Notes: a model not told the origin generated them from the letters alone. A DNA stretch of 10,869 nt from Bordetella parapertussis (GCA_945899335.1 CAMDIP010000207.1:1-10869); one strand, 5' to 3'. Shown: positions 1 to 8,303, numbered from the stretch's first letter. A program made the numbers and translations.

Positions 1-37
1 GTGTGAAGGTGGCACTCTACCGCTGAGTTAACGACCC
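1..37 (-). tRNA. tRNA-Val (anticodon CAC), 5' half only, cut by window edge
   Basis: Read on the minus strand from 37 down to 1, the sequence folds as the first half of a tRNA. It has a 7-base acceptor strand GGGTCGT, TA at positions 8-9, a D arm whose stem ACTC pairs with GAGT around an AGCGGTA loop, G26, the 5' anticodon strand CCACC and the loop TTCACAC. The loop places CAC at positions 34-36, which reads the valine codon GUG. The 3' half (anticodon 3' strand, T arm, acceptor 3' strand) lies outside the window. It begins 11 bp after the dnaQ stop with no terminator between, so it may be processed from the same transcript. Identity depends on the visible anticodon only. Confidence 0.85.
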
Positions 38-48
38 ATGCGTTAATT

Positions 49-753
49 TTACACCGCAATGTTCCGCCACATGGTTTTTCCATTGCTGGCTTTGTCAATT
101 TCAGCAAGAACCTGCTCATGCGCCAGCAATTCCTCGGCTTCTGGCATAACGATGAAAAGAGGGAAAACCGATAAGTCAATTTTTATACTGTTACCAGCGG
201 AATCGTGTGTCTGGCTATCTTCCATCATCAAAGCGTTCTGGCCGCGGGTCAAAAATACATAAACGTCTGCCAACAATTCAGCGTCAAGCAAAGCGCCATG
301 CAGTGTGCGAGCAGAATTATTAACACCCAATCGGTCACATAAAGCATCTAAAGAATTTCGCTTGCCAGGATAGATTTCCTTGGCCATAGCCAAGGTGTCC
401 AGAATTTTTACAACATGGTTTTGCAAAGGCAAAGCGCCACACGAGGACAGTTCTTTGTCGATAAATCCCACATCGAAAGAAGCGTTGTGAATGATTAATT
501 CAGCATCTCGGATGAACTCAAGAAACTCTTCAAAAATCTCAAAAAATTTAGGTTTATCTAAAAGAAACTCATTGCTGATGCCGTGAACTTTAAGTGCATC
601 TTCGTGACTTTCACGCTCTGGGTTCAAGTAGTAGTGAAAGTTTCGACCAGTCAATTTGCGGTTAACTAACTCAACACAGCCAATTTCAATGATCCGGTCT
701 CCGGCTTCAGCGGAAAGCCCGGTAGTCTCGGTATCTAAAACAATTTGACGCAT
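49..753 (-). CDS. dnaQ: DNA polymerase III epsilon subunit, 3'-5' proofreading exonuclease
   Basis: This is the proofreading subunit of the replicative polymerase core; it removes misinserted 3' nucleotides and binds the alpha subunit. The 234-residue product is close to the E. coli length (243). The DEDDh exonuclease motifs are all present: ExoI DTET with D7 and E9, ExoII HNASFD with D94, and ExoIII HGALLDAE with H152 and D157. QNALMM at 172-177 sits where E. coli epsilon has its weak beta-clamp motif (inference by position). The divergent tail, roughly 180-234, corresponds to the alpha-binding region. The ATG lies 6 bp after the fdx stop with only a weak ribosome site, so translation may be coupled. 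It is the last protein gene of the ISC transcription unit and is followed directly by tRNA-Val. Confidence 0.95.
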   Translation of the reverse strand: MRQIVLDTETTGLSAEAGDRIIEIGCVELVNRKLTGRNFHYYLNPERESHEDALKVHGISNEFLLDKPKFFEIFEEFLEFIRDAELIIHNASFDVGFIDKELSSCGALPLQNHVVKILDTLAMAKEIYPGKRNSLDALCDRLGVNNSARTLHGALLDAELLADVYVFLTRGQNALMMEDSQTHDSAGNSIKIDLSVFPLFIVMPEAEELLAHEQVLAEIDKASNGKTMWRNIAV

Positions 754-759
754 GGACGA

Positions 760-1098
760 TCAGTGATTTTCTTTGGCGTGGTTGATGGTGTAGCGAGGTA
801 TTTCGATGACCAAGTTTTGATTGCCCAATAAGGCTTGGCAAGCTAAGCGAGAGTTAGGCTCTAAGCCCCACGCACGATCTAACAAGTCATCTTCTTCCTC
901 TTGGGCGGGGTTGAGACTTGCTAAGCCTTCCTTGACGATCACATGGCAGGTGGTACAGGCACAACTCATGTCACAAGCGTGTTCAATCGAAATGGCATTG
1001 TCTAGCAGGGCTTCGCAAATTGACGTGCCAGCGATGGCTTGAATTTCTCGGCCTTCTGGACAGTACTCTGCGTGCGGGAGTATTCGAATTATTGTCAT
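760..1098 (-). CDS. fdx: ISC-type [2Fe-2S] ferredoxin
   Basis: This adrenodoxin-like ferredoxin supplies electrons for cluster assembly on IscU. With the ATG at 1098 the protein is 112 residues. The cluster ligands fall at C42, C48, C51 and C87, matching E. coli Fdx numbering, in the block HACDMSCACTTCH plus LACQA; C46 is the conserved non-ligand cysteine. The C-terminal IPRYTINHA is typical of the ISC ferredoxins. The stop of hscA and this ATG share one base (TGATG), indicating translational coupling. A GTG one codon upstream (1101) is possible and would give 113 residues and a 4-bp overlap. I prefer ATG because it aligns exactly with the family start. No clear Shine-Dalgarno is visible. Confidence 0.95.
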   Translation of the reverse strand: MTIIRILPHAEYCPEGREIQAIAGTSICEALLDNAISIEHACDMSCACTTCHVIVKEGLASLNPAQEEEDDLLDRAWGLEPNSRLACQALLGNQNLVIEIPRYTINHAKENH

Positions 1099-2954
1099 CA
1101 CAGAGATTCTATGGTTTTGCCAGATAAAGCCTGGCGAATACTTTCATTCATTCGCAAAGCTGCAAAAGCCTCGGTACCTTTTGCAAGTGCTTCTGTCGCA
1201 TTTTCAATGGCTATCGCATCATCCAAACTTTTGGACTCTAGAGCCAATTTCATCAACTGTTTGATGTGTTCAAGCTCTGCTTCTGCCAATAAATAGGCAT
1301 CTTTTTCCAAAGCAGCATTTGTGGCCAAGCACATACGATCAACTTCAAGACGGGACTCCGCCAATGCTCTGGCCAGTTTATCGATCTCAGCAGTGTGAAA
1401 ACTGTCTTGCAGCATGGAGGTGATTTGTTCATCTGACAAACCATAACTGGGCTTAACCTCAATTTGCGATTCAACCCCACTGTTTATTTCTTTGGCTGCT
1501 ACCGACAGGAGTCCATCCGCATCCACAGTAAAGGTAACTCTGATGCGTGCAGCGCCTGCAGCCATAGGTGGGATGCCACGCAATTCGAAGTGTGCAAGAC
1601 TTCGACAATCTTTGACCAAGTCACGTTCACCTTGAACGATATGCAGAGCAAGCGCAGTTTGTCCGTCTTGGTAGGTAGTGAAGTCTTGTGCCATTGCCGT
1701 AGGAATGGTTTGATTTCTCGGGACGATTCGCTCCACAAGACCGCCCATGGTTTCGATACCCAGAGAAAGCGGTATCACATCAAGCAAGAGCAGATTGCCA
1801 TCTGTGTTGTTGCCGACCAGTTGATTGGCTTGAAGTGCTGCTCCAAGAGCGACGACTTCGTCTGGGTTTAAATTATTCAGCGGCTGGCAATGAAGCAATT
1901 CCCCAACCGCCTTCTGAACCATGGGCATGCGGGTAGAACCGCCCACCATCACCACACCCTTGATATCTTCAATAGTGATTTGAGCATCGCGCAGCGCTTT
2001 TTTAACTGCGCTCAAGGTTCTCTGCGTGAGAGACTGGGTTTGCGCCTCAAAAACTTCACGGCTTACATTCAAACGAAGTTCACCATCAGACAGGAAGGTA
2101 TCGAATACAACATTATTTTCTGAAGACAACGCTTCCTTGCACCGTCTAGCAGCCACCAAGACAGCACTTTTATCACTGTCGGTCAACACTTTTTTTCCTG
2201 TTGCATCCAAAGCATATCTTGCCAATGCGCGATCGTAATCATCCCCTCCCAAAGCAGAATCGCCACCCGTTGAGAGCACTTCAAACACACCTTGGCTTAA
2301 TCGAAGAACAGAGATATCAAAAGTTCCGCCACCGAGGTCATAAACAGCATAAATCCCCTCGCTGGCGTTATCAAGCCCATACGCCAATGCTGCGGCAGTA
2401 GGCTCATTGATCAATCTCAGGACATTGAGTCCAGCAAGCTTTGCTGCATCTTTGGTTGCCTGACGTTGTGCATCGTCAAAATAAGCCGGAACCGTAATCA
2501 CTGCGCCGTAAATATCATCTGCGAAGGTATCCTCAGCTCGCTGTCTAAGGGTTGCCAAAATCTCTGCGCTAACCTCTACTGGCGACTTGACGCCATCGGC
2601 AGTCTGGAGGCTTAACATCCCTGGTGTGTCCAAAAACTGATACGGGAATTCTTCAGTGTTGGCAATATCTTTCATGGCTCTGCCCATGAATCTTTTGACG
2701 GAAACAATGGTGTTACTGGGATCAGAAGACTGACTCGACAGCGCTTGGTGCCCAATTTCTCTGCGTCCTTGAGGCAGGTACCTGACAGCTGAAGGCAATA
2801 TGACGCGATCATCAGCATCTGGCAAACACTCGGCGATCCCGCTTCGAACACTGGCGACCAAGGAGTGGGTCGTACCAAGGTCTATGCCAATACCTATACG
2901 TCGCGCATGTGGGTCTGGCGCTTGTCCAGGTTCGGAAATTTGAAGCAAAGCCAT
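1098..2954 (-). CDS. hscA: Fe-S assembly chaperone HscA (Hsp70 family)
   Basis: This specialised Hsp70 binds the LPPVK motif of IscU and, driven by ATP hydrolysis and stimulated by HscB, promotes cluster transfer to acceptor proteins. The 618 residues compare with 616 in E. coli. The nucleotide-binding domain shows the phosphate-1 loop [10 protein letters not shown] (22-31), [11 protein letters not shown] (183-193), [12 protein letters not shown] (206-217) and the adenosine-loop [10 protein letters not shown] (335-344). The interdomain linker is hydrophobic, [12 protein letters not shown] (388-399), and is followed by the substrate-binding beta domain and a helical lid. It lacks the long EEVD-type or disordered tail of DnaK, as expected for HscA. 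AAGGGA overlapping the hscB stop serves as ribosome site, 12 bases before ATG. Gene order between hscB and fdx separates it from dnaK. Confidence 0.97.
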   Translation of the reverse strand: MALLQISEPGQAPDPHARRIGIGIDLGTTHSLVASVRSGIAECLPDADDRVILPSAVRYLPQGRREIGHQALSSQSSDPSNTIVSVKRFMGRAMKDIANTEEFPYQFLDTPGMLSLQTADGVKSPVEVSAEILATLRQRAEDTFADDIYGAVITVPAYFDDAQRQATKDAAKLAGLNVLRLINEPTAAALAYGLDNASEGIYAVYDLGGGTFDISVLRLSQGVFEVLSTGGDSALGGDDYDRALARYALDATGKKVLTDSDKSAVLVAARRCKEALSSENNVVFDTFLSDGELRLNVSREVFEAQTQSLTQRTLSAVKKALRDAQITIEDIKGVVMVGGSTRMPMVQKAVGELLHCQPLNNLNPDEVVALGAALQANQLVGNNTDGNLLLLDVIPLSLGIETMGGLVERIVPRNQTIPTAMAQDFTTYQDGQTALALHIVQGERDLVKDCRSLAHFELRGIPPMAAGAARIRVTFTVDADGLLSVAAKEINSGVESQIEVKPSYGLSDEQITSMLQDSFHTAEIDKLARALAESRLEVDRMCLATNAALEKDAYLLAEAELEHIKQLMKLALESKSLDDAIAIENATEALAKGTEAFAALRMNESIRQALSGKTIESL

Positions 2955-2970
2955 TTTCTAGGAGTGTCCC

Positions 2971-3519
2971 TTACGCGTTTTCTAATTGATCTCGCCGCTT
3001 GTCAATATCGACTTCAAAACGCTCCATGAACATCAAAGTCCTGACCTCACTTGCGGCATTGGTCCAATGTTTATCAACATCCAAAAATATCTCGCACCTT
3101 GCAAAGGCTGACTCTTTTGCGACCAAGACTTCTTGTTGAAGTTTTCCAATTTCAAGAAACGAATCAGCATCTTCGAGTTGCTCTCGCCACTGCATTTGCT
3201 GGATAAGAAATTCAGAAGGCATCCGTGTATTTTCTTCTGCCTTGATAGAAGCACCATTTAACTCGCAAAGGTAAGCAGCTCGTTTAAGGGGAAGTTTGAG
3301 CCGCTGGTATGCCTCGTTGATACGCACCGAATATTGCATTGCAATTCTTTGGGATGCCGTATCTTGAACAGAGAAATTATCAGGGTGCGCCGTACGCTGA
3401 AGATTTTTCCAGCGTTCATCAAGCAATTGACGATTTAAGTTGAAAGTCAGGGGTAAATTGAAAAGCTCAAAATCATTCGAAGACAGCAAAGATTGCTGAA
3501 GCCCCTGGCCAGAGTTCAT
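2971..3519 (-). CDS. hscB: J-domain co-chaperone HscB
   Basis: HscB is the J-protein partner of HscA. It delivers IscU and stimulates HscA ATPase. The N-terminal J domain runs to about residue 75 and carries the HPD tripeptide at 45-47 (AHPDNFS), followed by INEAYQRLKLPLKRAAYL. The C-terminal helical bundle, roughly 85-180, starts with EFLIQQMQWREQLED, the equivalent of the E. coli IscU-binding helix. I start at the ATG at 3519 (182 residues): AGGG at 3527-3530 lies 7 bases upstream, whereas the TTG at 3525 would leave only one base. About a dozen residues precede the first J-domain helix, more than in the E. coli protein. The ATG lies 2 bp after the iscA stop. Confidence 0.94.
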   Translation of the reverse strand: MNSGQGLQQSLLSSNDFELFNLPLTFNLNRQLLDERWKNLQRTAHPDNFSVQDTASQRIAMQYSVRINEAYQRLKLPLKRAAYLCELNGASIKAEENTRMPSEFLIQQMQWREQLEDADSFLEIGKLQQEVLVAKESAFARCEIFLDVDKHWTNAASEVRTLMFMERFEVDIDKRRDQLENA

Positions 3520-3521
3520 TG

Positions 3522-3845
3522 TCAAACCCTGAACGATTCACCACAACCACAACGGTCACGCTCGTTAGGATTGTTAAATTTAAAGCCTTCATTCAAACCT
3601 TCACGAACAAAATCTAGCTCGGTGCCATCAAGGTAGGCTAAGCTTTTCGGATCAATCAGAATCTTCAAACCATGGGCTTCAAAAACAACATCCTCACCGC
3701 TTAAATCATCCACATATTCAAGCTTGTAAGCCAGCCCAGAACAACCCGTGGTCTTGACCCCAAGACGAACACCTACGCCCTTACCTCTCTTTGTGAGGTA
3801 TCGATTTACATGCCGCGCAGCGGCCTCGGTCATGGAAACTGACAT
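3522..3845 (-). CDS. iscA: A-type iron-sulfur carrier protein IscA
   Basis: This A-type carrier accepts and passes on Fe-S clusters, and in E. coli is linked to [4Fe-4S] maturation. From the ATG at 3845 the product is 107 residues, the same as E. coli IscA. The three ligand cysteines are at identical positions: C35 in TTGCSGLAY and C99/C101 in the C-terminal CGCGESF. The upstream in-frame start at 3878 would lie inside iscU and add 11 lysine- and arginine-rich residues read through the iscU end, so it is rejected. ATG follows the iscU stop by a single base (TGATATG), suggesting coupling. The name IscA rather than SufA or ErpA rests on gene order and length. Confidence 0.95.
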   Translation of the reverse strand: MSVSMTEAAARHVNRYLTKRGKGVGVRLGVKTTGCSGLAYKLEYVDDLSGEDVVFEAHGLKILIDPKSLAYLDGTELDFVREGLNEGFKFNNPNERDRCGCGESFRV

Positions 3846-3846
3846 A

Positions 3847-4233
3847 TCAGTGCGTGTTTTTCTTTTTGTAATCTTCAACAGCTGCCTTGATGGCGTCTTC
3901 CGCCAAAATGGAGCAATGAATTTTGACGGGTGGCAGGGCTAACTCTTGTGCAATTTCACTGTTCTTCAAAGCTGCGGCTTGGTCCAAAGTTTTGCCTTTT
4001 ACCCACTCTGTCACCAATGAAGATGAGGCGATAGCAGAGCCACATCCATAGGTTTTGAAGCGCGCATCTTCAATCACGCCTGTCAGTGGGTTGACCTTGA
4101 TTTGAAGCTTCATGACGTCGCCACAGGCAGGCGCGCCCACCATCCCAGTTCCTACCGAGTCGTCACCCTTGTCAAATGAACCCACGTTACGTGGATTTTC
4201 ATAATGGTCAATGACCTTTTCGCTGTACGCCAT
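3847..4233 (-). CDS. iscU: Fe-S cluster assembly scaffold IscU
   Basis: IscU is the scaffold on which the [2Fe-2S] cluster is built from IscS-derived sulfur. The 128 residues match the E. coli length. The active residues are all present: C37 and D39 in GAPACGD, C64 in [12 protein letters not shown], and H106-C107 in [11 protein letters not shown]. The HscA recognition motif LPPVK is at 100-104, immediately before them, so the scaffold should be compatible with the hscA/hscB pair in the same operon. The start at 4233 is supported by GGAGA five bases upstream. An in-frame TTG at 4248 would add five residues and lose that spacing. It lies 21 bp after iscS, the widest gap within the operon. Confidence 0.97.
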   Translation of the reverse strand: MAYSEKVIDHYENPRNVGSFDKGDDSVGTGMVGAPACGDVMKLQIKVNPLTGVIEDARFKTYGCGSAIASSSLVTEWVKGKTLDQAAALKNSEIAQELALPPVKIHCSILAEDAIKAAVEDYKKKNTH

Positions 4234-4254
4234 GTCTGTCTCCGTCAAAAATTA

Positions 4255-5475
4255 TCAGTGGGCTGCCCATTGGATAGTGCTGAGATCCACACCATCCTTG
4301 TACATTTCCCACAAAGGACTTAAATCGCGCAATTTGCCAACATTGGCGCGAATCGTTGTGATTGCGTAATCAATTTCTTCTTCAGTTGAGTAGCGCCCTA
4401 CCGTCATTCGCAAACTGCTGTGTGCCAATTCATCGCTGCGACCTAAGGCTCGCAAAACATAGCTAGGCTCCAGACTTGCCGAGGTACAGGCAGAACCGGA
4501 AGAGACTGCCAAGCCTTTGATGCCCATGATGAGAGATTCACCCTCAACATAGTTAAAGCTGATGTTCAGGTTGTGCGGCACGCGTTGGGTTAAATGACCA
4601 TTGACAAAAACCTGCTCAATGTCTTTTAAGCCATTCAAGAGTCTTTGCTGCAAATGACGCGCTTGAGCAATGTCTTGTGCCATCTCGAGTTTGGCAATCC
4701 GAAAGGCTTCGCCCATGCCCACACATTGGTGGGTGGGCAAGGTGCCACTGCGCATGCCTCTTTCGTGTCCGCCACCGTGCATTTGCGCTTCTAAACGTAC
4801 ACGGGGTTTGCGACGAACATAAAGCGCACCAATACCTTTAGGGCCATAGGTTTTATGAGAAGCAAGACTCATTAAATCGACAGGCAATTTCTCCAAATCA
4901 ATCTCAACTTTGCCTGTTGATTGGGCTGCATCCACATGAAAAATAATTCCTTTTTCACGACACATATTGCCAATGGCAGTGATGTCTTGTATGACGCCAA
5001 TTTCATTATTGACATGCATCACACTTGCCAAAATGGTGTCTGGGCGTATCGCATCTTTGAACCGATTGAGGTCGACCAAGCCATCTTCTTGCACATCCAA
5101 GTAAGTGACTTCAAAACCTTGTCGCTCAAGGTCGCGCATGGTGTCAAGAACAGCTTTGTGCTCGGTCTTGACTGTAATTAAGTGCCGACCTTTGGTCTTG
5201 TAAAACTGGGCTGCTCCTTTGATAGCTAAATTGTTTGACTCGGTTGCACCAGATGTCCAAACAATTTCACGAGGATCAGCACCAATCAACGCGGCGACAT
5301 CAGCCCTGGCTTTTTCAACCGCTTCCTCAGCTTCCCAACCCCAAGCATGGCTACGAGATGCAGGATTTCCGTAGTGCTCTCGCAACCAAGGAATCATGGC
5401 CTCAACCACCCGCTCATCACACGGGTTGGTGGCGGAATAGTCGAGGTAAATCGGAAAATGAGGCGTCATATCCAT
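4255..5475 (-). CDS. iscS: Cysteine desulfurase IscS
   Basis: This PLP enzyme converts L-cysteine to alanine and holds the sulfur as a persulfide, feeding IscU and probably tRNA thiolation enzymes. The 406 residues compare with 404 in E. coli and conserved positions run offset by two: H106 in TEHKAV, D182 and Q185 in VDAAQSTGK, the PLP lysine K208 in [10 protein letters not shown], and the persulfide cysteine C330 in [17 protein letters not shown]. The long mobile loop around that cysteine marks group I (IscS/NifS) rather than SufS. IscS rather than NifS follows from the isc gene order and C-terminus. The ribosome site AAAGG overlaps the iscR end and the gap is 6 bp. A second in-frame ATG two codons on (5469) is an alternative start. 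Confidence 0.97.
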   Translation of the reverse strand: MDMTPHFPIYLDYSATNPCDERVVEAMIPWLREHYGNPASRSHAWGWEAEEAVEKARADVAALIGADPREIVWTSGATESNNLAIKGAAQFYKTKGRHLITVKTEHKAVLDTMRDLERQGFEVTYLDVQEDGLVDLNRFKDAIRPDTILASVMHVNNEIGVIQDITAIGNMCREKGIIFHVDAAQSTGKVEIDLEKLPVDLMSLASHKTYGPKGIGALYVRRKPRVRLEAQMHGGGHERGMRSGTLPTHQCVGMGEAFRIAKLEMAQDIAQARHLQQRLLNGLKDIEQVFVNGHLTQRVPHNLNISFNYVEGESLIMGIKGLAVSSGSACTSASLEPSYVLRALGRSDELAHSSLRMTVGRYSTEEEIDYAITTIRANVGKLRDLSPLWEMYKDGVDLSTIQWAAH

Positions 5476-5481
5476 GAAAAA

Positions 5482-6018
5482 TCAACCTTTAACGAACACA
5501 TTGCCTAAGGCAAACACAGAGTTGGGAGCATTTACATGGATAGGTTTGACGACAGGGGCGGCTGAAATAGCACGTCTTGTCATTGGCTTTTCTTCCACTT
5601 GTAGACCCTTGGCGAGTTGATCATCCACCAGTTTTTGTAAGTTGACTGAGTTGAGGAAATCGATCATTCGCTGGTTCAAAGATGACCACAGTTCATGCGT
5701 CATGCATTTGCCCGATTCACCAAGGCAGTTTTCTTTGCCTGCGCAGTGGGTGGCATCAATAGGTTCGTCCACGGACAAAATAATGTCTGCGACTGAGATT
5801 TCGGTTGCTTTGCGACCCAAGGTGTAGCCGCCACCTGGTCCGCGAGTGGACTCAACAAGCTGGTGACGACGCAATTTTCCGAACAGCTGCTCTAAGTAAG
5901 ACAAAGAAATCTGTTGACGCTGGCTGATGGCAGCCAAGGTTACTGGCCCGTTGTTTTGGCGCAAGGCCAAGTCAATCATGGCTGTGACAGCGAACCGTCC
6001 TTTGGTGGTTAAGCGCAT
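5482..6018 (-). CDS. iscR: Fe-S cluster-sensing transcriptional regulator IscR (Rrf2 family)
   Basis: IscR binds a [2Fe-2S] cluster and in that form represses the isc operon, giving feedback on cluster supply. The N-terminal winged helix (about 1-70) contains MRLTTKGRFAVTAMIDLAL and the wing GPGGGYTLGR. Cluster ligands are C92, C98, C105 and H108. The spacing is CX5C-X6-CX2H, one residue longer between the second and third cysteines than in E. coli IscR (C92, C98, C104, H107). The protein is 178 residues against 162 in E. coli. The extra length is a C-terminal tail ending NAPNSVFALGNVFVKG, which I associate with Comamonadaceae homologues. AGGAG lies 6 bases before ATG. It is the first gene of the operon, behind its own promoter. 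Confidence 0.95.
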   Translation of the reverse strand: MRLTTKGRFAVTAMIDLALRQNNGPVTLAAISQRQQISLSYLEQLFGKLRRHQLVESTRGPGGGYTLGRKATEISVADIILSVDEPIDATHCAGKENCLGESGKCMTHELWSSLNQRMIDFLNSVNLQKLVDDQLAKGLQVEEKPMTRRAISAAPVVKPIHVNAPNSVFALGNVFVKG

Positions 6019-6024
6019 AAAAAA

Positions 6025-6029
6025 CTCCT
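6025..6029 (-). promoter_or_regulatory. Ribosome binding site of iscR
   Basis: AGGAG on the minus strand sits 6 bases (all T) before the iscR ATG. It is the strongest Shine-Dalgarno of the operon. It also excludes a transcription start inside this stretch, which helps decide between the possible iscR promoters. Confidence 0.8.
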
Positions 6030-6037
6030 AATTAGGC

Positions 6038-6062
6038 TTTCTCGACTGGTTTAGTCAACTAT
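6038..6062 (-). promoter_or_regulatory. IscR type 1 operator, promoter-proximal
   Basis: On the minus strand this 25-bp site has half-sites ATAGTTGACT and AGTCGAGAAA around AAACC. It agrees at 22 of 25 positions with the E. coli type 1 consensus (ATASYYGACT, RWWWY, AGTCRRSTAT), counted by eye. It lies 20 bp before iscR and overlaps the candidate -10 element, so holo-IscR bound here should block the promoter. That is the expected autorepression, inferred by homology. Confidence 0.85.
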
Positions 6063-6066
6063 AGCA
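6058..6066 (-). promoter_or_regulatory. Candidate extended -10 of the isc operon promoter
   Basis: The minus strand reads TGCTATAGT, an extended -10 with five of six consensus bases. The start would fall near 6051, giving a leader of about 33 bases that keeps the AGGAG ribosome site. No good -35 lies 16-18 bp upstream; the extended TG may compensate. The alternative, TTGACT at 6053-6058 used as a -35, has only poor -10 matches and would start transcription inside the ribosome site, so I reject it. Confidence 0.5.
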
Positions 6067-6067
6067 T

Positions 6068-6092
6068 AAGACCAAATAAAACAGTCGGGTAC
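6068..6092 (-). promoter_or_regulatory. Candidate second, weaker IscR operator
   Basis: A second sequence resembling the type 1 IscR consensus: minus-strand left half GTACCCGACT is good, the right half (TTTGGTCTT) is degenerate, about 19 of 25 matches by eye. Its centre is 30 bp from that of the proximal site, close to three helical turns, so two dimers could bind on one DNA face. E. coli iscR also has more than one site. It could be chance, given the weak right half. Confidence 0.5.
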
Positions 6093-6099
6093 TTGGCGC

Positions 6100-8187
6100 T
6101 TAAAGGTTATCCCTAGGGGCGGCTCCAAAAGTGAGCGCCCTTAGACGATTTAGCTGGTCGCGGGCAGTCGCCGCGGCCTCAAACTCCAAATTACGGGCAT
6201 GTTCCAGCATTTGCTTTTCTATCCGCTTAATTTCTTTGGCGACATCTCTTTCGCTCATATCCTCGACCCTGGCTTGCTCCAACTCCAGGCGCATCGACTC
6301 TTTGTCAGACTTATCGCTGTAAACACCGTCAATCAAATCACGAATGCCTTTGACTACCCCGCGAGGTGTGATGCCATTTGCCAAATTGAAAGCCACTTGC
6401 TTGGTACGGCGACGCTCAGTCTCGCCAATGGCCCTCTTCATAGATTCGGTCATTTTGTCGGCATACAAAATAGCCCGCCCCTCTAAATTTCGCGCCGCAC
6501 GTCCAATGGTTTGAATCAAGCTGCGCTCGGAGCGCAGAAAACCTTCTTTGTCGGCGTCCAATATGGCCACCAAAGAAACCTCTGGCAGGTCCAAGCCCTC
6601 TCTGAGCAAGTTGATACCCACCAACACATCAAAGGCGCCAAGCCTGAGATCGCGAAGAATTTCAACCCGTTCCACCGTGTCAATATCACTGTGCAAGTAA
6701 CGAACTTTGACACCGTTATCACTGAGGTAATCGGTCAACTGCTCGGCCATACGTTTGGTCAAGGTGGTGATCAAAATCCGTTCATTCTTAACTACCCGAA
6801 TGCGAATTTCCTGTAGCACATCATCCACTTGGCTAGTGGCCGGACGGACCTCAACCTCAGGATCTACCAACCCTGTTGGACGAACCACCTGCTCAACAAT
6901 TTGGCCAGAATGCGTTTTTTCGTAGTCGGAAGGCGTTGCCGAAACGAAGACAAGTTGGCGCATTCGATTTTCAAACTCCTGCAGTTTTAAAGGTCGGTTG
7001 TCTAGCGCACTGGGTAAGCGAAAACCATATTCCACCAAGGTTGTTTTACGCGCTTTGTCACCGTTGTACATGCCCGAAAATTGACCCATCAGCACATGGC
7101 TTTCGTCAAAAAACATGAGTGCATCTTTGGATAAATAATCAGTCAACGTACTGGGAGGCTCGCCTGGGGCCACGCCCGACAAATGCCGGGTGTAGTTTTC
7201 AATCCCCTTGCAATGCCCCACTTCACTGAGCATCTCCAAATCAAAACGGGTTCGCTGCTCCAACCTCTGAGCCTCAACCAATTTTCCCATGCCAACCAAT
7301 TCCTTGAGCCTTTGGTCTAGCTCCAATTTGATGGTCTCTACCGCAGCCAATACTTTGTCCCGCGGTGTGACGTAATGGCTTGAGGGGTAGACCGTGAATC
7401 GGGGAATTTTTTGCCGTACCCTACCGGTGAGCGGATCCAACAGTTGAAGACTTTCAATTTCGTCATCAAATAACTCAATTCGAATAGCCAGTTCACTGTG
7501 CTCGGCAGGAAAAATGTCGATGATGTCGCCTCGAACCCGAAATCTTCCGCGAGCAAAGTCCATGTCATTACGCTCATATTGCATACGTACCAACTGGGCA
7601 ATGATGTCTCGTTGTCCAGGCTTGTCGCCAGCCCTCAACGTCATCACCATCCTGTGGTAACTCTCAGGCTCTCCAATTCCGTAAATGGCAGAAACGGTGG
7701 CCACAATAATGACGTCTCTGCGTTCAAGCAGGCTTTTTGTGCATGACAGCCGCATCTGCTCAATATGCTCGTTAATGGCGCTGTCTTTTTCAATGAACAA
7801 ATCTCTTTGAGGCACATAAGCCTCAGGCTGGTAGTAGTCGTAATAGCTCACGAAATACTCCACGGCGTTTTTAGGAAAAAACTCGCGAAATTCGCTGTAA
7901 AGCTGCGCAGCCAATGTCTTGTTGGGCGCATAAATGATCGCTGGACGCCCCATTTGCGCGATCACATTCGCCATGGTGAAAGTTTTTCCTGAACCTGTCA
8001 CACCCAACAAGGTTTGGAACATTTCACCGTCTTGCATACCTTCAACCAATTGCGCTATAGCTTGGGGTTGGTCACCTGCCGGCGGATAAGGCTGGAACAA
8101 CTCAAAGGGGGAACCTGGATATGAATGCCATGTGCCCTCTTTTTCAGCAGCAGTGGGGAGGTCATCCAAATCAGAAAGCGAAGCCAT
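6100..8187 (-). CDS. uvrB: Excinuclease ABC subunit B
   Basis: UvrB is the damage-verifying helicase-like subunit of nucleotide excision repair. It is loaded by UvrA and then recruits UvrC for incision. The product is 695 residues, normal for the family. Walker A is GVTGSGKT (62-69). The beta-hairpin that probes the strands holds the aromatic run [12 protein letters not shown] (115-126). Walker B with DESH is at 357-364, motif [14 protein letters not shown] at 524-536, and motif [11 protein letters not shown] at 559-567. The C-terminal UVR domain that binds UvrC is about 645-685. The ATG is at 8187, with no strong Shine-Dalgarno. No LexA-type box is visible upstream. It precedes iscR by 81 bp in the same direction without a clear terminator, so some read-through into isc is possible. 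Confidence 0.97.
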   Translation of the reverse strand: MASLSDLDDLPTAAEKEGTWHSYPGSPFELFQPYPPAGDQPQAIAQLVEGMQDGEMFQTLLGVTGSGKTFTMANVIAQMGRPAIIYAPNKTLAAQLYSEFREFFPKNAVEYFVSYYDYYQPEAYVPQRDLFIEKDSAINEHIEQMRLSCTKSLLERRDVIIVATVSAIYGIGEPESYHRMVMTLRAGDKPGQRDIIAQLVRMQYERNDMDFARGRFRVRGDIIDIFPAEHSELAIRIELFDDEIESLQLLDPLTGRVRQKIPRFTVYPSSHYVTPRDKVLAAVETIKLELDQRLKELVGMGKLVEAQRLEQRTRFDLEMLSEVGHCKGIENYTRHLSGVAPGEPPSTLTDYLSKDALMFFDESHVLMGQFSGMYNGDKARKTTLVEYGFRLPSALDNRPLKLQEFENRMRQLVFVSATPSDYEKTHSGQIVEQVVRPTGLVDPEVEVRPATSQVDDVLQEIRIRVVKNERILITTLTKRMAEQLTDYLSDNGVKVRYLHSDIDTVERVEILRDLRLGAFDVLVGINLLREGLDLPEVSLVAILDADKEGFLRSERSLIQTIGRAARNLEGRAILYADKMTESMKRAIGETERRRTKQVAFNLANGITPRGVVKGIRDLIDGVYSDKSDKESMRLELEQARVEDMSERDVAKEIKRIEKQMLEHARNLEFEAAATARDQLNRLRALTFGAAPRDNL

Positions 8188-8221
8188 GGTTCAGGTACCA
8201 AACAAGGCTCATACAAGCCGT

Positions 8222-8227
8222 TAAAAT
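8222..8227 (+). promoter_or_regulatory. Possible -10 element upstream of the tyrB-like gene
   Basis: TAAAAT within GTTAAAATGATG is the best -10 candidate in the uvrB-tyrB gap. The hexamer 17 bp upstream (CAAACA at 8199-8204) matches the -35 consensus at only three positions. If used, transcription would start near 8234, right at the foot of the hairpin described next. Weak evidence. Confidence 0.3.
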
Positions 8228-8233
8228 GATGAT

Positions 8234-8269
8234 AAACCGCGTAGCCTACCGCAGACTGCGCGGTTTTTT
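8234..8269 (+). terminator. Terminator-like hairpin in the leader of the tyrB-like gene
   Basis: AAACCGCGTAG (8234-8244) pairs with CTGCGCGGTTT (8256-8266), an 11-bp stem with one G-T pair and an 11-base loop, followed by a run of six T (8264-8269). This has the form of an intrinsic terminator acting on plus-strand transcripts. It sits between two divergent genes, so it does not end either of them. It lies 34 bp before the tyrB ATG, so it may act as an attenuator, end a very short leader RNA, or protect the mRNA 5' end. On the minus strand the T-run is interrupted (TTTAT), so termination toward uvrB is less likely. Confidence 0.6.
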
Positions 8270-8303
8270 GACGAACCCACCACTTAAATCACAAGGACCC
8301 CCG

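Noticed and set aside
1464..1871. 135-codon open frame on the plus strand inside hscA
   Set aside because: It lies fully antisense to a well-conserved gene, has no recognisable domain or ribosome site, and its composition is that expected from the reverse of hscA codons.
4921..5181. Plus-strand open frame of 86 codons opposite iscS
   Set aside because: It is antisense to conserved IscS coding sequence, with no family resemblance and no start signal.
6511..6816. Plus-strand open frame of 101 codons opposite uvrB
   Set aside because: It is a shadow of the uvrB helicase motifs; nothing supports expression.
8121..8303. N-terminal extension of the aminotransferase by up to 61 residues
   Set aside because: The extension overlaps the start of uvrB and the hairpin, lacks a ribosome site, and does not resemble the family N-terminus; ATG 8304 has AAGGA at good spacing.
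8188..8303. LexA (SOS) box for uvrB
   Set aside because: E. coli uvrB is SOS-controlled, so I looked for CTGT-N8-ACAG in the gap on both strands; no acceptable match is present.
8226..8303. Leader peptide for attenuation of the aminotransferase gene
   Set aside because: The only short frame across the hairpin is in frame with the gene and contains a single Tyr codon and few Phe codons, with no ribosome site before it.
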